DNA of 63,036 bases, from the NCBI GenBank assembly GCA_002081555.1, contig MZNV01002939.1, positions 1 through 63,036 on the forward strand. Direction: 5' to 3'. The position numbers and the translations under genes are program-made. This DNA is from Protostelium mycophagum (Eukaryota; Evosea; Variosea; Protosteliida; Protosteliaceae). This document shows positions 26,391 through 38,750 of this stretch, in pieces. The notes beneath the pieces are model-generated. The model was not told the origin of the DNA, did no database searches, and saw nothing but the letters and a program-made list of their open reading frames with translations. How positions within the stretch are numbered: the stretch's first letter is position 1; every line of letters begins with the position of its first letter.

Positions 26391-27779
26391 TTACCACAGA
26401 GGTTTCTTCTTCTCCAAAAATGCCGTGAGACCGAGCCTTCCCTCCTGAGATGCCCTAACCGAGGCAATCTGGCTTGCCAAGTATCTTCTGGTCTCTGGTT
26501 GATTGTAATCCATCTGTGAAACCCTTGAGATGAGCTCTTTGCACAACCGGGTGGCATTAGGACCGTTATTGCATATGTCTTGTGTGAGTGAGGCGACATG
26601 ATCATCTAACTCTCCAGGAGTGTCAAAATGATCCTACAAATTTGAATTATATTAAATTGGGGCAAATGTAGACTGACTTGAATGAGACCAATGGATTTTG
26701 CTTCTTTTGCTCCAAATCTCCTCCCTGTCAGAAAGTAATGAGAACAATTTCCTGATATTTTTCAGTATTTTACTAAATGATTATTATCCAGCGGACATGA
26801 ATTTGTACACTTTTACAAATAATCAATAATGACCAATTATTTTTTAAACAATCCTGGTAAGTGACGTGACCATCACAATAAGAATCTGTCACCCCAGTGA
26901 CCATCTTACTGTGACATTTGCGTTCCGTACCAGGATTGTTTAAAAAATAATTGCTCAAATCAACAATTTTGGAAAAAGGTACAAATCTGTGTCTGCTGGA
27001 TAATATTATATACGGCTGCCGGGTAATACATATGAATAATTAAATACTTTTGATCAGGTGATATAATTACCTTTTCCTATTTTTTCCATTACAAAGGGAG
27101 AGATGACAGCTGGAATGAGGCCAATCTTGACTTCTGTGAATCCAAATGTGGCACTAGAGACGGAGAAAGCCATATCGCAAGCAGAGACAATACCACTGCC
27201 ACCTCCCAAAGCTGCACCATTTATTCTGGCAATTACTGGAAATGGGCATCTATCAATCTTTAATGCCTTCAAGATTGTGATTTACTACCTCTTGATGGAA
27301 TGTATCATATCAAAGAGCTCAAGAGAGTCCTTCTCGTTCTCCTCTTTGGACATAGTGGACATTTTTCTCATCCAATTGAGATCAGCGCCCGCAGAAAAAG
27401 AGGTGCCTGCTCCGGTGATTACGGCGCACCGATAATCCTTAGAAGAGATGTGACGAAAAGCTCGGGTAAGTTCTGATATGACCTGCTCATTAAAAGCGTT
27501 GTGGACTGCAGTGCGGTTGATAATGACTCTGACCAAGTGCGTATGATTTTGATCCTCCTCCAATTGTAAAAATTCAAAGTTTGGTTTACTCTCAGATGCC
27601 CGTGAAATCTCTTCTGAGGAATAAAGGCGATGGCTTGTGAATGACTTGATTGGCTGCTTGAAGGTATGTGTTGTCTTCAGGTCAAGAGGATGATGGATTT
27701 GTGTGAAGGCGTGAGTGAAGTGATTGTGTTTGCGTTGAAGACAGAGTCTGCTTTGCGTGAGTGTTTTGGCAGCCTTCAT
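26391..27779 (-). CDS. Enoyl-CoA hydratase family, methylglutaconyl-CoA hydratase-like (LiuC/AUH)
   Basis: N-terminus MKAAKTLTQSRLCLQRKHNH is a mitochondrial-type presequence. Crotonase landmarks: VIINRTAVHNAFNEQVISEL, the oxyanion-hole AGTSFSAGADLNWM, the second loop INGAALGGGSGIVSACDMAF, then VKIGLIPAVISPFVMEKIGK, FLTGRRFGAKEAKSIGL and the C-terminal REGLTAFLEKKKPLW. GLIPAVISPFV is typical of the LiuC branch, which hydrates 3-methylglutaconyl-CoA or a close analogue in leucine/isoprenoid breakdown in the mitochondrial matrix. One intron is unusually long for this window because it carries the MITE at 26784-27003. Stop at 26391. Confidence 0.88.
26784..27003. mobile_element. Palindromic MITE (Tc1/mariner-like termini) inside the hydratase intron
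   Basis: A 220-bp element whose two ends are inverted copies for about 70 bp: TTATCCAGC at the left, GCTGGATAA at the right, with inner blocks AATTATTTTTTAAACAATCC and its exact reverse complement. The inverted symmetry continues inward (CACARTAAGA against TCTTACTGTG). It is flanked by TA at 26782-26783 and 27004-27005, consistent with a TA target duplication. It has no coding sequence, so it would depend on a transposase elsewhere. It lies wholly within an intron and leaves both splice sites intact. Confidence 0.8.
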
Positions 27780-28167
27780 TGTTTGTCAAATCACAATGAC
27801 ATCACCAAAACGATATATTTTACAACCAAAGAGGCATTTATCTACAACTCAGTGTAAATTCTCCACATGCTTTGTACAGACCAGGTGGAAATCACTGCAT
27901 CTAAATAATAGTCCTCAGATGCCTCTTTTTGTGCTTTCCACTTATTCACAATGCATGGACTTCTATAGTTCTATATTATTTAATTTAATAATAATATGAG
28001 ATTAAAATAGTGTAACAAGAGGGTGAGACAACACACTCACCAATAAGTTTCTCAATGAGAATTTCAGGAGTCAAGGACAGATCTTACACAAGAATAAAAA
28101 AAAATATTAACGTTATCTCTAAAACTAATAATACTCGAATATCTTAATTCTGGCTAAAGGTATCAAC
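27780..28167. other. Intergenic, AT-rich
   Basis: 388 bp between the hydratase start and the IML1 stop. It is AT-rich, with only short shadow frames. It should hold the hydratase promoter and the IML1 3' UTR. Confidence 0.6.
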
Positions 28168-31100
28168 TCAGATCTGCTTAAGAGAGCAGTAATACAAAAG
28201 CAAATTCTGATGCATATTCCCCTCAGTCTCCTCTTGCTGGTCTTTTCCCTCTGCCACTGCCGTCTTCTCGGGTGGATCTTCAGGGATCCCCGTCCCTTCT
28301 GTGAGAGTGACAGAACCTCTAAGCTCGACTCTGGGTGAACTAATGTTCGATCTTCTCATTATCGGTGAGTCCAAATTGTTGACATTTGTGGACTTTGATG
28401 TATCGTGAGGTACAAATGGCTCAGTTCTTAAGATCACTCTGCGGCAATGTTCACTGTCTTGCCAAAATTGTAAGAAATCTTTACGCCAATGTTGTGTCCA
28501 AACGACTGAAGTCCGGACACTCACAAAGTTATTAAAACGCCTGGAGATTTTATCAGATAATCTGTGAAATACACACTTTGGTATTTTCGAGATTTACCAT
28601 TGTAAAATGCCTTTTGTATCATCATACTGCACAAATGCTCCCCCCGTCCTGTGAACAAAATAATTGGATTTACTATTATCCGGCACAAAATCGAAACGAG
28701 CTGTATCATTATAAATGATCGTATCTATTATTATTAATTATTACCTGTCAGGACAGTACGCACACTCCAACTATTGGAGGATAAGATATTCATCACTTCA
28801 TTTGATATCTTGACCGGTATAAAACTCAGGTTAAATGGGCTAGTCGCCTGTGATTCATTTAAGATTAAGATGAAGGTAAAATAGGATTACCTGCCCTGTC
28901 GGAATTTGGATGAGTGAGAAACCGCACATCTTAGCTTTCCTCTGCATATTCGAAATAAAGTCCTCGACAACGGTTGCCGTGGATACCATCCATTGAACCT
29001 TTATATTTTGAATATATATATATATAAATATTTGAATGTATTGACCTGAAGATGATAAACATGATTGTATAGATAGATAGAATCATAGCATAGGTATATC
29101 CATTCGGGTCTATCTGTCTTGTTCTCCACTCTGTACACACGGTCCAGAAAATTTTGTGGTTTTTTTTGTCTTGACCTTGGTCCAGATGTCTAATTTTGAT
29201 GTTAATTTATTGTCAAGGGGTAATTACCTGCTCTGGAGTACTTGTTTGTGCCTGTGGGACAGTCGCATTGGTTTCGGCCTGATATGAATAGATTAATATA
29301 TTTATATGTGATATAAATACCATGTTGATATCCATCTTTGGAGTTTCTCCTTGAGATCTCTTCTTGAATCCAGTCTGTAGTATATGAACAAATTTACCGA
29401 AAGAAGCCACCCTAGTATCCTTCATTTATGCTCATTAACACCTAATATCACCTGTCCTGATTATACTGACTCGTTGTAGATGTATCTGCCTTATTTGAGT
29501 CTGGAGATATCTCGTATGGGGGTGGTATATTGGACACCAATGCGTATCTACAGCGCCAGTAGTTCAAATTTTCATTTGATAACTCATCAAAATAACCTGC
29601 AACAAGCTGTGATAGGTCATCAATAGAATGATGACGGATATTACCTGGTCTAAATAATTCCAAGGGTATCCTAATATAGATGTGTGCCTGAATTCAGTAG
29701 ATATAATCTTTCTCGTCGAAGCACAAGGATATTCTTTACACGCCGTATCACACTGGCATTGAGATTCTTTTGTTTCTGTCAAGTGGTCATGCACTGGGCA
29801 TAAAGTGTATTGGTATCCGTATACACTCGTCTATATCCACTCAGTCCTTCTGATATTGTCCTCATCATTGTTACCTTTTGTCCAGACTGATTTCTGTGGT
29901 ACCTCTTCACTTCGACATTCTGTCCGTAATTCCCATAGGTTATCTTGTGGTAATTATGTCCCAGACTGAGGTAGTGAACATATCTGTATCATCATCATCT
30001 ATACTTGAATGAGAGATTCACCTTTTACTTGGTGATTTGTTCCTTTCTATCGACCCATCACTTGACTCGTCTTCATTCGGTACCACATATTGGTAATTCT
30101 GTCCAAGCCTGATGATCTAAATACACAATATGGAATGGAATATCTACACCTCTGAGAGACTAATTCTCTTACAAAATCCTCAGTCTTATTCTGGTAATGG
30201 CTATCGTCTGTATCAAGCGTAATGTGGTATACATTCTCCTGTTTCATAATCGCTAATAGATTCATATTTCATTATACCTGAAAGGATTTTGACAATTCCA
30301 AGGGAGAAGGAAAGAAATCATTGGTTATGGGCTGTGATGCTGGTTCACAAAGACTCTTCCAACTTGGAGGAAAAGGCCAGATATTGTTATACCTCACTCC
30401 CCCTATACCAGTGAAGATGTGCAGCCATCTGCTTCTCGCTGCTGATTTTCGTGTTGCAGGCCCTTGCGTTACTATTTATGTTGGTATTTATTTATGTTGA
30501 TATTTATTTAATTAATTATGTTGGTATTTATGTTGAACAATATCCTTTGGAGAAACGTGTGTTTCTACATCAAGGTAACACGATTCTGATGTAAAACCGC
30601 ACCTTCGATCTCAAAGGGGTTCACAATTCTGACGGGTTTTCTCTTCCTCTGTTGTACACCTCTAGTTGGTGCTGATGAATCATCCTCTATATCTGTTTTT
30701 ATACCAATACGGCTGGAGCGCACTGAACTAGACCCGACAGATACTCGATCATCAAAACTAGATGCATCTTCGAGTATAAATAATTATTTAATTATTCGAG
30801 GAGATATAATAATTGAATTATTCCAGTATAGATAATAAATCACCAATCCAGTTCATTCACCTGCTTCTGAATGCCAATCTTCTCTACCACCAAAGTTATT
30901 TCCTGCCAGTTGTGATCCTGGCCTTATACATATCAGCATTTATCACATAAAGTTAGATAAAATATACTTGAAGCTGTGTGCGTTATGATTATCCGTATCA
31001 TTATTGAATATACTATCATCATATGAATTAAATTGCATCCCCGGTTGAGTAGAATGCGTAGGCAATGATCTGCCTGTCGGTGGTGTGCTGACCTACTGGA

Positions 31101-32888
31101 TTTATTATCTCTATCTCTTTTAATAATTACCTGTATTATGGTATCCTTTGGAAGTATTATTCTATGACTATTTGTATTCCCTTGCAAGTGTGTGCCTCTA
31201 TCTACTCTCCACGGCTGTGCTGGATATTTATAGCTGCCATAAAAGCTCATATGAAGCCAATGGGGCACGTCAAATGACATCTTGGATGTTGAGGTCTCTT
31301 GAGCCGATGATGTCTTATCGTGGAATTTGAAGAGGGGTACGCAGTGTAGAGGAGCTGACGTCATACTTATGACATCACATCCGATTCCATTATCGATCAT
31401 CTTCTGTTTCGTGAGACGTGTTAATTGTGTGTCGACATCGAATACGCCACTACCAGGAGTTAATACACAGATCAGTTGCCCCGTTCTCGCCAAATCTCTA
31501 TCTATATAATGCTTATCAAATACACTTAAGCACAGACTGATCGCCTCCAATATGTTTCCCTGTCCAATTTTAATCTCTTCTCTTGAACAAAACGTTTATT
31601 TTACCTGATCAGCTGTAGAATTTATACCGGTGTGAGTCTTCGCGTCACTTGTGGTACGAGACCACCTGACATAGGAGGGATAAGTTATAAATTCTCTCTT
31701 TAGATGAACCATAATGGTGTCCCACTCTCCACGCATATCTTCTACAACCACTTTGTAATAGTCCATATATTTACGTCCTTCCCAATCTGTCATCACTCCG
31801 GGCATATCCTGGGATAAATCATTAAAATTATATTATGAATATAAGGATGAAGGAAATAATTAATTCCAACCTCCGTAACGAATGTCCTTGAAAACAAGAC
31901 TATAGTTAATGAATGATTCGCTCCCAACTTTGACCACCTATCAAATAATTCGCATAAAAAGCCGTTCGTTGCTCTTTCGAAATAAAGTTCACCATCCCTG
32001 GAGAAATCCCACATCTCCCTACTCATCTGTATCATGCAGAAGAATTTTGCTGATCTACAATACAAATAAATCACTATAGTTGTAATATGACGTAAATACC
32101 TTGACCGATAGATGAACTTGGTTCTTTCCGTAATGATTCCACTGCATATCTGCTGTCCGGCGTGTACCATATCCCTAATCTGTGCCTATAATATATTCAC
32201 TATTACTTCTCATCATTACTACACAAATAGAATGTCACATTGCATTTGGAGCACGAATATAGAAGGACTGCTCAAGAATATTTACCTTGACTGATGAAAA
32301 TTGTAATGATTTTCCAGTGAATGTACATGAATCACACAAAGACATCTTCAATCTCCACATGTCGCTCCTTCCTAGATATTGATCTTTAAAACCGATCTCC
32401 AGAAAATCGATCTCTGCCTTCTCTGGTGAAAGCAGCTTCACTATGGCAGTTGATCTAGCCGATATTTCGAAAGCCGTGGCAACTGTGGATAACAAGCTCA
32501 ATTGGAAGGTCTTCCCTTTTGCCACGATCGACTTGATTTTTAAGACCAATCTCCTCCTTCTCTTGTTCTGCTTCTCGCGTTCTCGCTGACCTTGTGACAC
32601 CTCATTCTGTGTATTCTCCGGTAGCTTTTTATATATTTGGATGTAGTCTCCCTCTTTCCATTTTGGAAAGTATTCTGCATTAAGGAGGACATCTTCTGTG
32701 CTTGTTTTCTCATCGTGAATACTTATTATGATACCGCGATCTTTAAGTGAGGGGTTCGGCGTCCCCACACCACCAGTCATCGCTTTCAGATGTGTCCTCT
32801 TCCTAATTCTTCTGTTAATCACGTGACCCCAACTACAACCAGGAAATCTATCAACACCTTTTCTGGTTTTGATTGACACGGCGCACAT
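28168..32888 (-). CDS. IML1: IML1/DEPDC5, GATOR1 subunit
   Basis: Starts MCAVSIKTRKGVDRFPG. Diagnostic IML1 text: QICSGIITERTKFIYRS, IQMSREMWDFSRDGELYFER, NGFLCELFDRWSKLG, VVVEDMRGEWDTIM, GNILEAISLCLSVFDKHYI, QLICVLTPGSGVFDVD, QKMIDNGIGCDVISM and HCVPLFKFHDK. Later regions: YHITLDTDD, GQNYQYVVPNED, PWNYLDQV, FDELSNENLNYWRCRYALVS, FGKFVHILQTG and the C-terminal-domain blocks RPEWIYLCYD, QWMVSTATVVEDFI, AKMCGFSLIQIPTGQ and DFLQFWQDSEHC. GATOR1 inhibits TORC1 at the lysosome when amino acids are low. I find no DEP domain between FGKFVHIL and RPEWIYL. About 20 exons; stop at 28168. Confidence 0.93.
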
Positions 32889-33077
32889 ATTTGAAGATAA
32901 TCAAGCTGATTGAATGAGCCAACCAGAATGATATGATAATATGGAAGAACCAATGTTGAATCTATGAGTCCCTCTGTACAGACCTAAACCCCACCACCGT
33001 CCTTTTTGTGAGTGTACAGAGCGACAACGATTCTCAACAAATTCAAAATATGTAGCTGCTGATTGCAGAGAAACAGT

Positions 33078-36000
33078 TTATTTTCTTGATGCCCACATCC
33101 CAGTGTTCGCAGGGGGTGTGGTGGTGGATGGTTGTCCGAACGCATTGTTAGCTCCCGCAAATGGGCTTGCTGCCAGCGCACCAAAAGTGGTTGAGGTCGT
33201 CGTGTTCGAGAACGCGCTGTTGGCTGCACTGAAAGCATTTGTGCCTGTGTTTCCGAAGGCAGATGTCGCACCAAAACCGGAAGCTTGTCCAAACGCAGAA
33301 GGAGTAGAAGTTTGGCCAAATGCAGAAGGGGTGGGGGTCTGCCCAAATGCGGAAGTCTGTCCAAATGCAGACGGGGTGGAAGTCTGGCCAAATGCAGAAG
33401 GGGTGGAGGTCTGCCCAAAAGCGGAGGTTTGAGCGGGTTGGCCGAAGACAGAGTTTTGTCCAAAAGCAGATGGGGCCGCACTTTGTCCGAACGCGCTTTG
33501 TCCAAACGCGGAGGTTTGCCCAAAAGCCGAGTTGCTGGGTGATGCAAAAGCGGAGCCGATTGTGTTGGTGGGAGCAGGAGTGGATGGAAATGCCGAAGTG
33601 GGAGCGGGTGTACTTACGAAGGCTGATCCCAAGACATTGCTCGTTGTACCAAATCCAGGGGCGGGTGTTGATGTCTGACCAAATGGGTTCTTCGGTGGGG
33701 TCGAGCTGTTCGGCACTGTCCCTCCAAGGCCAAATGAATCCATCTTCATGTCATTATCGTTCTGTCCTCCAAATGCTGTTGTATTTCCGAATGCAGGCTT
33801 CGTGGCACCAAAAGCTGACCCAAAAGCACTCCCTATATCGATCAATCTTGTTTTCTAAAACATCATTCACCTGTGTTGCTGCCGAAAGCAGAATTTGTTG
33901 CCGTTGAGGTTCCAAAAGCTGACTGTCCAAACGCGGTAGGTGTAGTTGTTGAGCCAAATACGGACCCTTGAGCAGAAGGTGCTGAACCAAAGACACTTCC
34001 TGTCGTGGTACCCGTGGCGGGAGCGCCGAAAACACTACCCGTCGTTGTTGCAGGTTTTCCAAACACGCTTCCTGAATTGGCTGGATTACCAAAAGCGCTG
34101 CCAGCTGTAGTTGTAGTATTTCCAAATACACTGCCAGTTGTAGATGAGGTATTTCCGAAAGCTGATCCCGTAGATGGGGTAGAGCCGAAGGCAGATGCTC
34201 CAGTGATTGGTGTCTTCAATGCATTCTGACCTGTGGTTGTGCCAAAAGCTGAGGTTGTTCCAAAGGGGGCGGGTGAGGTAGTCTGAGCAAAAGCACTACC
34301 CGTCGAAGGGGTGGATGTGGCACCGAAGACACTGCCAGTAGTAGCACCAAAAGGTTTTGCAGCAGGGTTTGTAGATGCACCAAATACTGATCCAGTTCCA
34401 CTGGGTGTTGTAGATGAACCGAATACTGATCCAGTTCCACTGGGTGTTGTAGATGAACCGAATACGGAACCACCGGTTGTTGCGCCGAATACACTCCCTG
34501 TTGTAGATGGTTGAGTCGCCGTTCCAAATACTGATCCAGTTCCACTGGGTGCTGTAGATGAACCGAATACGCTTCCTGTTGTAGATGGTTGAGTTGCCGT
34601 CCCGAACAGTGACCCAGCAGGTGCGGGTGTGGTTCCACCAATTGCTGTAGATGAACCGAATACACTTCCTGTTGTGGGTGGCTGGGTCGGCGTTCCGAAA
34701 ACGTTTCCTTTGATGGGTGTGATAGTTCCAAATGCAGACCCAGCAGTACCACCGAATGGAGGGTTATTCGTTGTAGATGGTGGTGTTGATGTGGATACGG
34801 GGGTGGTGCTATTTCCGAACGCTGTGTCTTTGGAGCCAAAGACATTTTCTGCGGGTTTAGGGAGCACGCTTTCTGTTGGTTTAGGTAATGCTGCACCTGA
34901 TATGAGAGGGGTGGTAGTTGGTGTGGTCTTGGCAGGAGCATCACCGACAACAGATATTACTGGGGTGAGCTTCTTGTCGTCGACAGGAAGAACGATGGGT
35001 TCTGGTTTTGGAGTCTCCACAATCTTCGGTGGAGGTAATGTGGTTTTGATTGGAGAGGGAGTCGTGTTCCCTCCATGGAATAAATCCGATGATGATTTGG
35101 GTTTCAATTCTGAACATGTCAGTGGTTAATAAAATGTATTGTGATTACCTTCTTTCGATAGTCTGGATGAGATAGGAGTGGAGAATATAGGATCTGCTTT
35201 ATATAAGATAAATCAATGTGAACGTCTCACCCTTGTTGGGGGTATTTAGTGTAGATGTTGATTGGTTAACAAGAGGAGTGCGATCATCATCCTCCGCCTC
35301 TTCGGGTTCTGTACTCTTCCCAACAAAGAAACTGGATCTGTACACGATCATTTACAGACTAAAAGTATTCACGTCTTACCTCCTACCACGTGGAGGTTGC
35401 AAGTCCTCTGATTGACTAAAATTCAACTTTCTACCTGATCTATATTTAGACTTGATCCTTTTGTGCGGGTGGACATACCTTCTACGTTTGGCTTCTTGAT
35501 CATGCTTGGCGCTGCAGGAGATCTGACCAGATTTGGAGATCTATTATCTAATATCCTCCTCAATTGCTGTAATTTCATCGTCCTGTCTGGATCTGAATGA
35601 TGGGATACCACCACTTTGTTTCTGAATGGTGTAGATGGCGTACAAGGAACGCTCGTATTCTCTGCGCCTCTATCTTCTGTTATTCTAATTCTCTTTATCA
35701 TTTTTTCTAATTCCTGACAAATATAAGTTGGTTTATATTTGTATATATACACTCACTGATATCTTATTTCCTTGTAGATTTATGGCCGCCATCTGGTCAT
35801 TTATCGTCCTGTATAATTCTTCCACAGCCAATTGTGATGCAGGTAGTGTGTTCACTTTCTTTACGGCTGTTTGTCTCTGCAGAACTAATCTTCCTCCTGA
35901 TGTTTTCTCCACCACCAATTTACCTCCCTTCATTCTGCTCTCATTGATATTCTCTCGATTTACGCTCTTCGCTTGACTCGCCATAAACTTATATAAGGTT

Positions 36001-38645
36001 ATCATGAATATATATATGTCTCCTTATTACCTTGAAGTATTCGTCTACGTCTCTGATCTGCCTCTCTATCTCATCAACAGAATGGTGTATCTTCTTTTGT
36101 ATCTGTGCTGATGCTGGATCCAATTTTTTACGGTTGACGAGACTGACGTATGATGGCTCTTTACATTCCTCGAGGAATATTCTGCTCGATTCTGCATCGT
36201 GTACCACTTTATATATCAGCGACATCTACACCCCATATCACATACTCTTTACTATTGAATCTGTCACACCCTCTATGTTATCCCCCTGAGTCTTGTAGAA
36301 ATCCCTCAATGAAGAGATATCTCCCTCCAATCGGTTGATATTACTCGTCATGCTGCTTATAGTCCTGTACATATGTTAATGATGATATATCCACTGTGTA
36401 TCACCTCTCGTTCACATCTTTTGCATTATTTGACTCGGTTATAGATTTTATTGTTAATTCCATCTGCTCTCTCATCTTAATCATCTGGATATTATCAGTA
36501 TGAACACATCCATCCGTATCTCACCTTCTCCATATCTTTACCAAAGATCTGTAATTGCCTCTCAAATTGATCCTCTATAGAGGATACACTCTTTGCTTCT
36601 TCCTTTCTATCACTTAATATATCCTTCATCTACAACTATTAATTATGTCTATGACAAGTCCCATAATGACCTCCTTAGATTTCTTCTCAATAAATTGATC
36701 GGTTATAATCGGACCCTCCTTCTCTTCTTCTATCTTCTTTGCAGGAGCTTACCATTTAAGTAATCATTTACATTCATCATTATAAATAGTACTCACGAAA
36801 AGATATCTTCGGTGTCTCTATCTTTCCAAAAGCGATTGATTGTGTATTTGGCATTGAAGGAGTGACATCCGCCTCATTACTTTTTGGTACCTCTACAGAA
36901 TTTCCAAAGCTAAAAGTCCTCTGTGTATTTGTTGAAAACACCCCAACTTTACTCTTGTTCACTGCAGGCTTTTCCATCGGCAGAAACCCTGTCAAATATA
37001 AATATCAAATGACAGATTATAAACTCACCAGGTGTGTCCTCTACAGAGATATCAAAACCACTGGGACGTGCACTTGGAATCGGTGTTGTGTTCACGGGGA
37101 ATACCAATTTATTGAATCCTCCAAATGGTGATGACGTGTCATTCTTCAACGGAGTAGATTGTCCGAATGTAAATTTGGGGCTCTGTTGAAATATTCCAGA
37201 AGTTGTTGGTTTGGTTGGTTGTAGAGGGACGGGATCTTTCAAGAACGGATGTGGGGATGAAGTGTCTGTCTTAACGAGGGGTAGTGCGGTAAGGCTACCG
37301 TCTTGAACTAAGGCGAGACACACCGGAGCTCTGAATGAGGAGACTTGTTCTCCTTCCTCTACAAGAGTATTTGGAAACTCTCTATTCCATGAATAATCTA
37401 GGCTGAGTCCCATTACATTGGGGAATTGATCATCTGTAATGTTTATTTTCGAATGAATTATCTCGGTATTTAATTAAATAAATTATATTGAATATGACAT
37501 TGAGATAGATATATTTTACCTGGTTCATCGAGAGTAGGCTTATATTGGTCTGGGAAATCAGATATGATCCAACTTCCGTCGTCTTTACCAATCAATAATT
37601 CCACATCGCTCGAACCATTTGTGGTGATGATTCCCGCTTTAAATTGACTTATCCAACATAAATGTATTCTGTATTCTTCTTGTTCATAATTCATCATCGG
37701 CTCCCATTTGTAGATCTGCATCACTTCATATGAGAAGAAGGTAACAAAGCCCTACCTCATAATCTGTTGTATTAGTAATAAAGACGGAGAATTTGTCGTC
37801 AGTCTTAACACCGAACAATATATCCTCTTCTTCAAACCAGTGTATATCGACCACTAAAAAATTATTCAGTACATCTATATCGTATTTTTTTCACGCACCA
37901 AACCCGTCTTCTTCTATCTCTATCGTATCACGACTGTTACCAGAGGGGTATTCATATACTGTAACATTTTCACTTCCTATGGCCATCTCTCCTCCAGATC
38001 TGCTCCAATCAACTAAAATTCTGTTAATGAGAGACATTCTCTTTGTTGTCTCCTACATGACGAGGCGGAAGAACCGAGCTCCAGAAAGAGTTTAGTGGCT
38101 TGTGTATTGTAATCGAAAGTATAACAGCGACCATCGACATCGAGCAGTGCTAGTACATTATTCACTCCAGGTGACCATTTGGCACTGATTATTTCTGTAT
38201 CGTGTTGGTAACAACAGAGCTCCTTTGAGATCTACAAATCAATCAGGTTTCATTTAAAATTCATTATTACCTTCTGTGTCAGAGAGTGTACATCAAAGAT
38301 CGAAACTGAATCTACTCCTAAAGCCAACAAATGCGTCTGATCCTTTGAAAGGTAGATGTCCCTAATCTCTGCCACCTCTGTCGTGATCTTAATACTTTCT
38401 GATAACGCTTTGGATTGTGCAGCTGAATCTCCTGTGCCGTCTAGAAAACGAGTGTTTGGAAAGAGGACTAATTGTGAATTGGGAGCAGGGCAAGCCGCGA
38501 TGGTGTAACCATATTTCGTTGAAGTGACCAATAAAGAGCAATTGTAATTTCGATCTTCGTTCCTCAGCGGAACAGCATTGGCTACTCGTCCATCTCTTTC
38601 CCTTCGAAACTGAAAGATGGATGCCTCTATATCCACCGATGCCAT
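33078..38645 (-). CDS. NUP214: Nucleoporin NUP214/Nup159 with C-terminal FG repeats
   Basis: Start at the ATG at 38645 (MASVDIEASIFQFRRERDGR), since the open frame further upstream has no ATG. N-terminal beta-propeller: LLVTSTKYGYTIAACP, AEIRDIYLSKDQTHLLALGV, IISAKWSPGVNNVLALLDVD, VDWSRSGGEMAIGSENVTVY and FRAPVCLALVQDGSLTALPL. Then come early FG motifs, a coiled-coil region (about 36.7-35.4 kb, EIERQIRDVDEYFK, QLRRILDNRSPNL) and a long C-terminal tail of SVFG and AFGQ repeats ending NTGMWASRK. The order is that of NUP214, which sits on the cytoplasmic side of the pore and holds the DEAD-box helicase DDX19/Dbp5 for mRNA export. An E2F-like site lies about 60 bp upstream. Confidence 0.92.
34386..34463. 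repeat. Two exact 39-bp units in the FG-repeat exon
   Basis: A 39-bp unit beginning ACTGATCCAGTTCCACTGGG occurs twice head to tail without a mismatch, and again in part near 34530. It encodes 13 residues including SVFGSSTTPSGTG on the minus strand. Exact identity at silent sites points to recent duplication within NUP214. Confidence 0.8.
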
Positions 38646-38703
38646 TGATGCGAAATCTGATATGATCAGATCATCCACAAAATTCTGGAACAAGCTGGAA
38701 AAA

Positions 38704-38714
38704 TTCCCGCCAAA
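38704..38714 (-). promoter_or_regulatory. E2F-like site upstream of NUP214
   Basis: TTCCCGCCAAA on the plus strand reads TTTGGCGGGAA toward NUP214. It lies about 60 bp before the NUP214 start codon, in the 105-bp gap after the stop of the upstream gene, where a promoter must be. Chance occurrence cannot be excluded. Confidence 0.4.
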
Positions 38715-38750
38715 GTCTGTACATAAACTGACGAATTCATTCTATATTAT

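Noticed and set aside
33103-33432. Plus-strand repeat-rich frames across the NUP214 tail
   Set aside because: Antisense shadows of the FG repeats; the minus-strand frame is continuous with the NUP214 exons.
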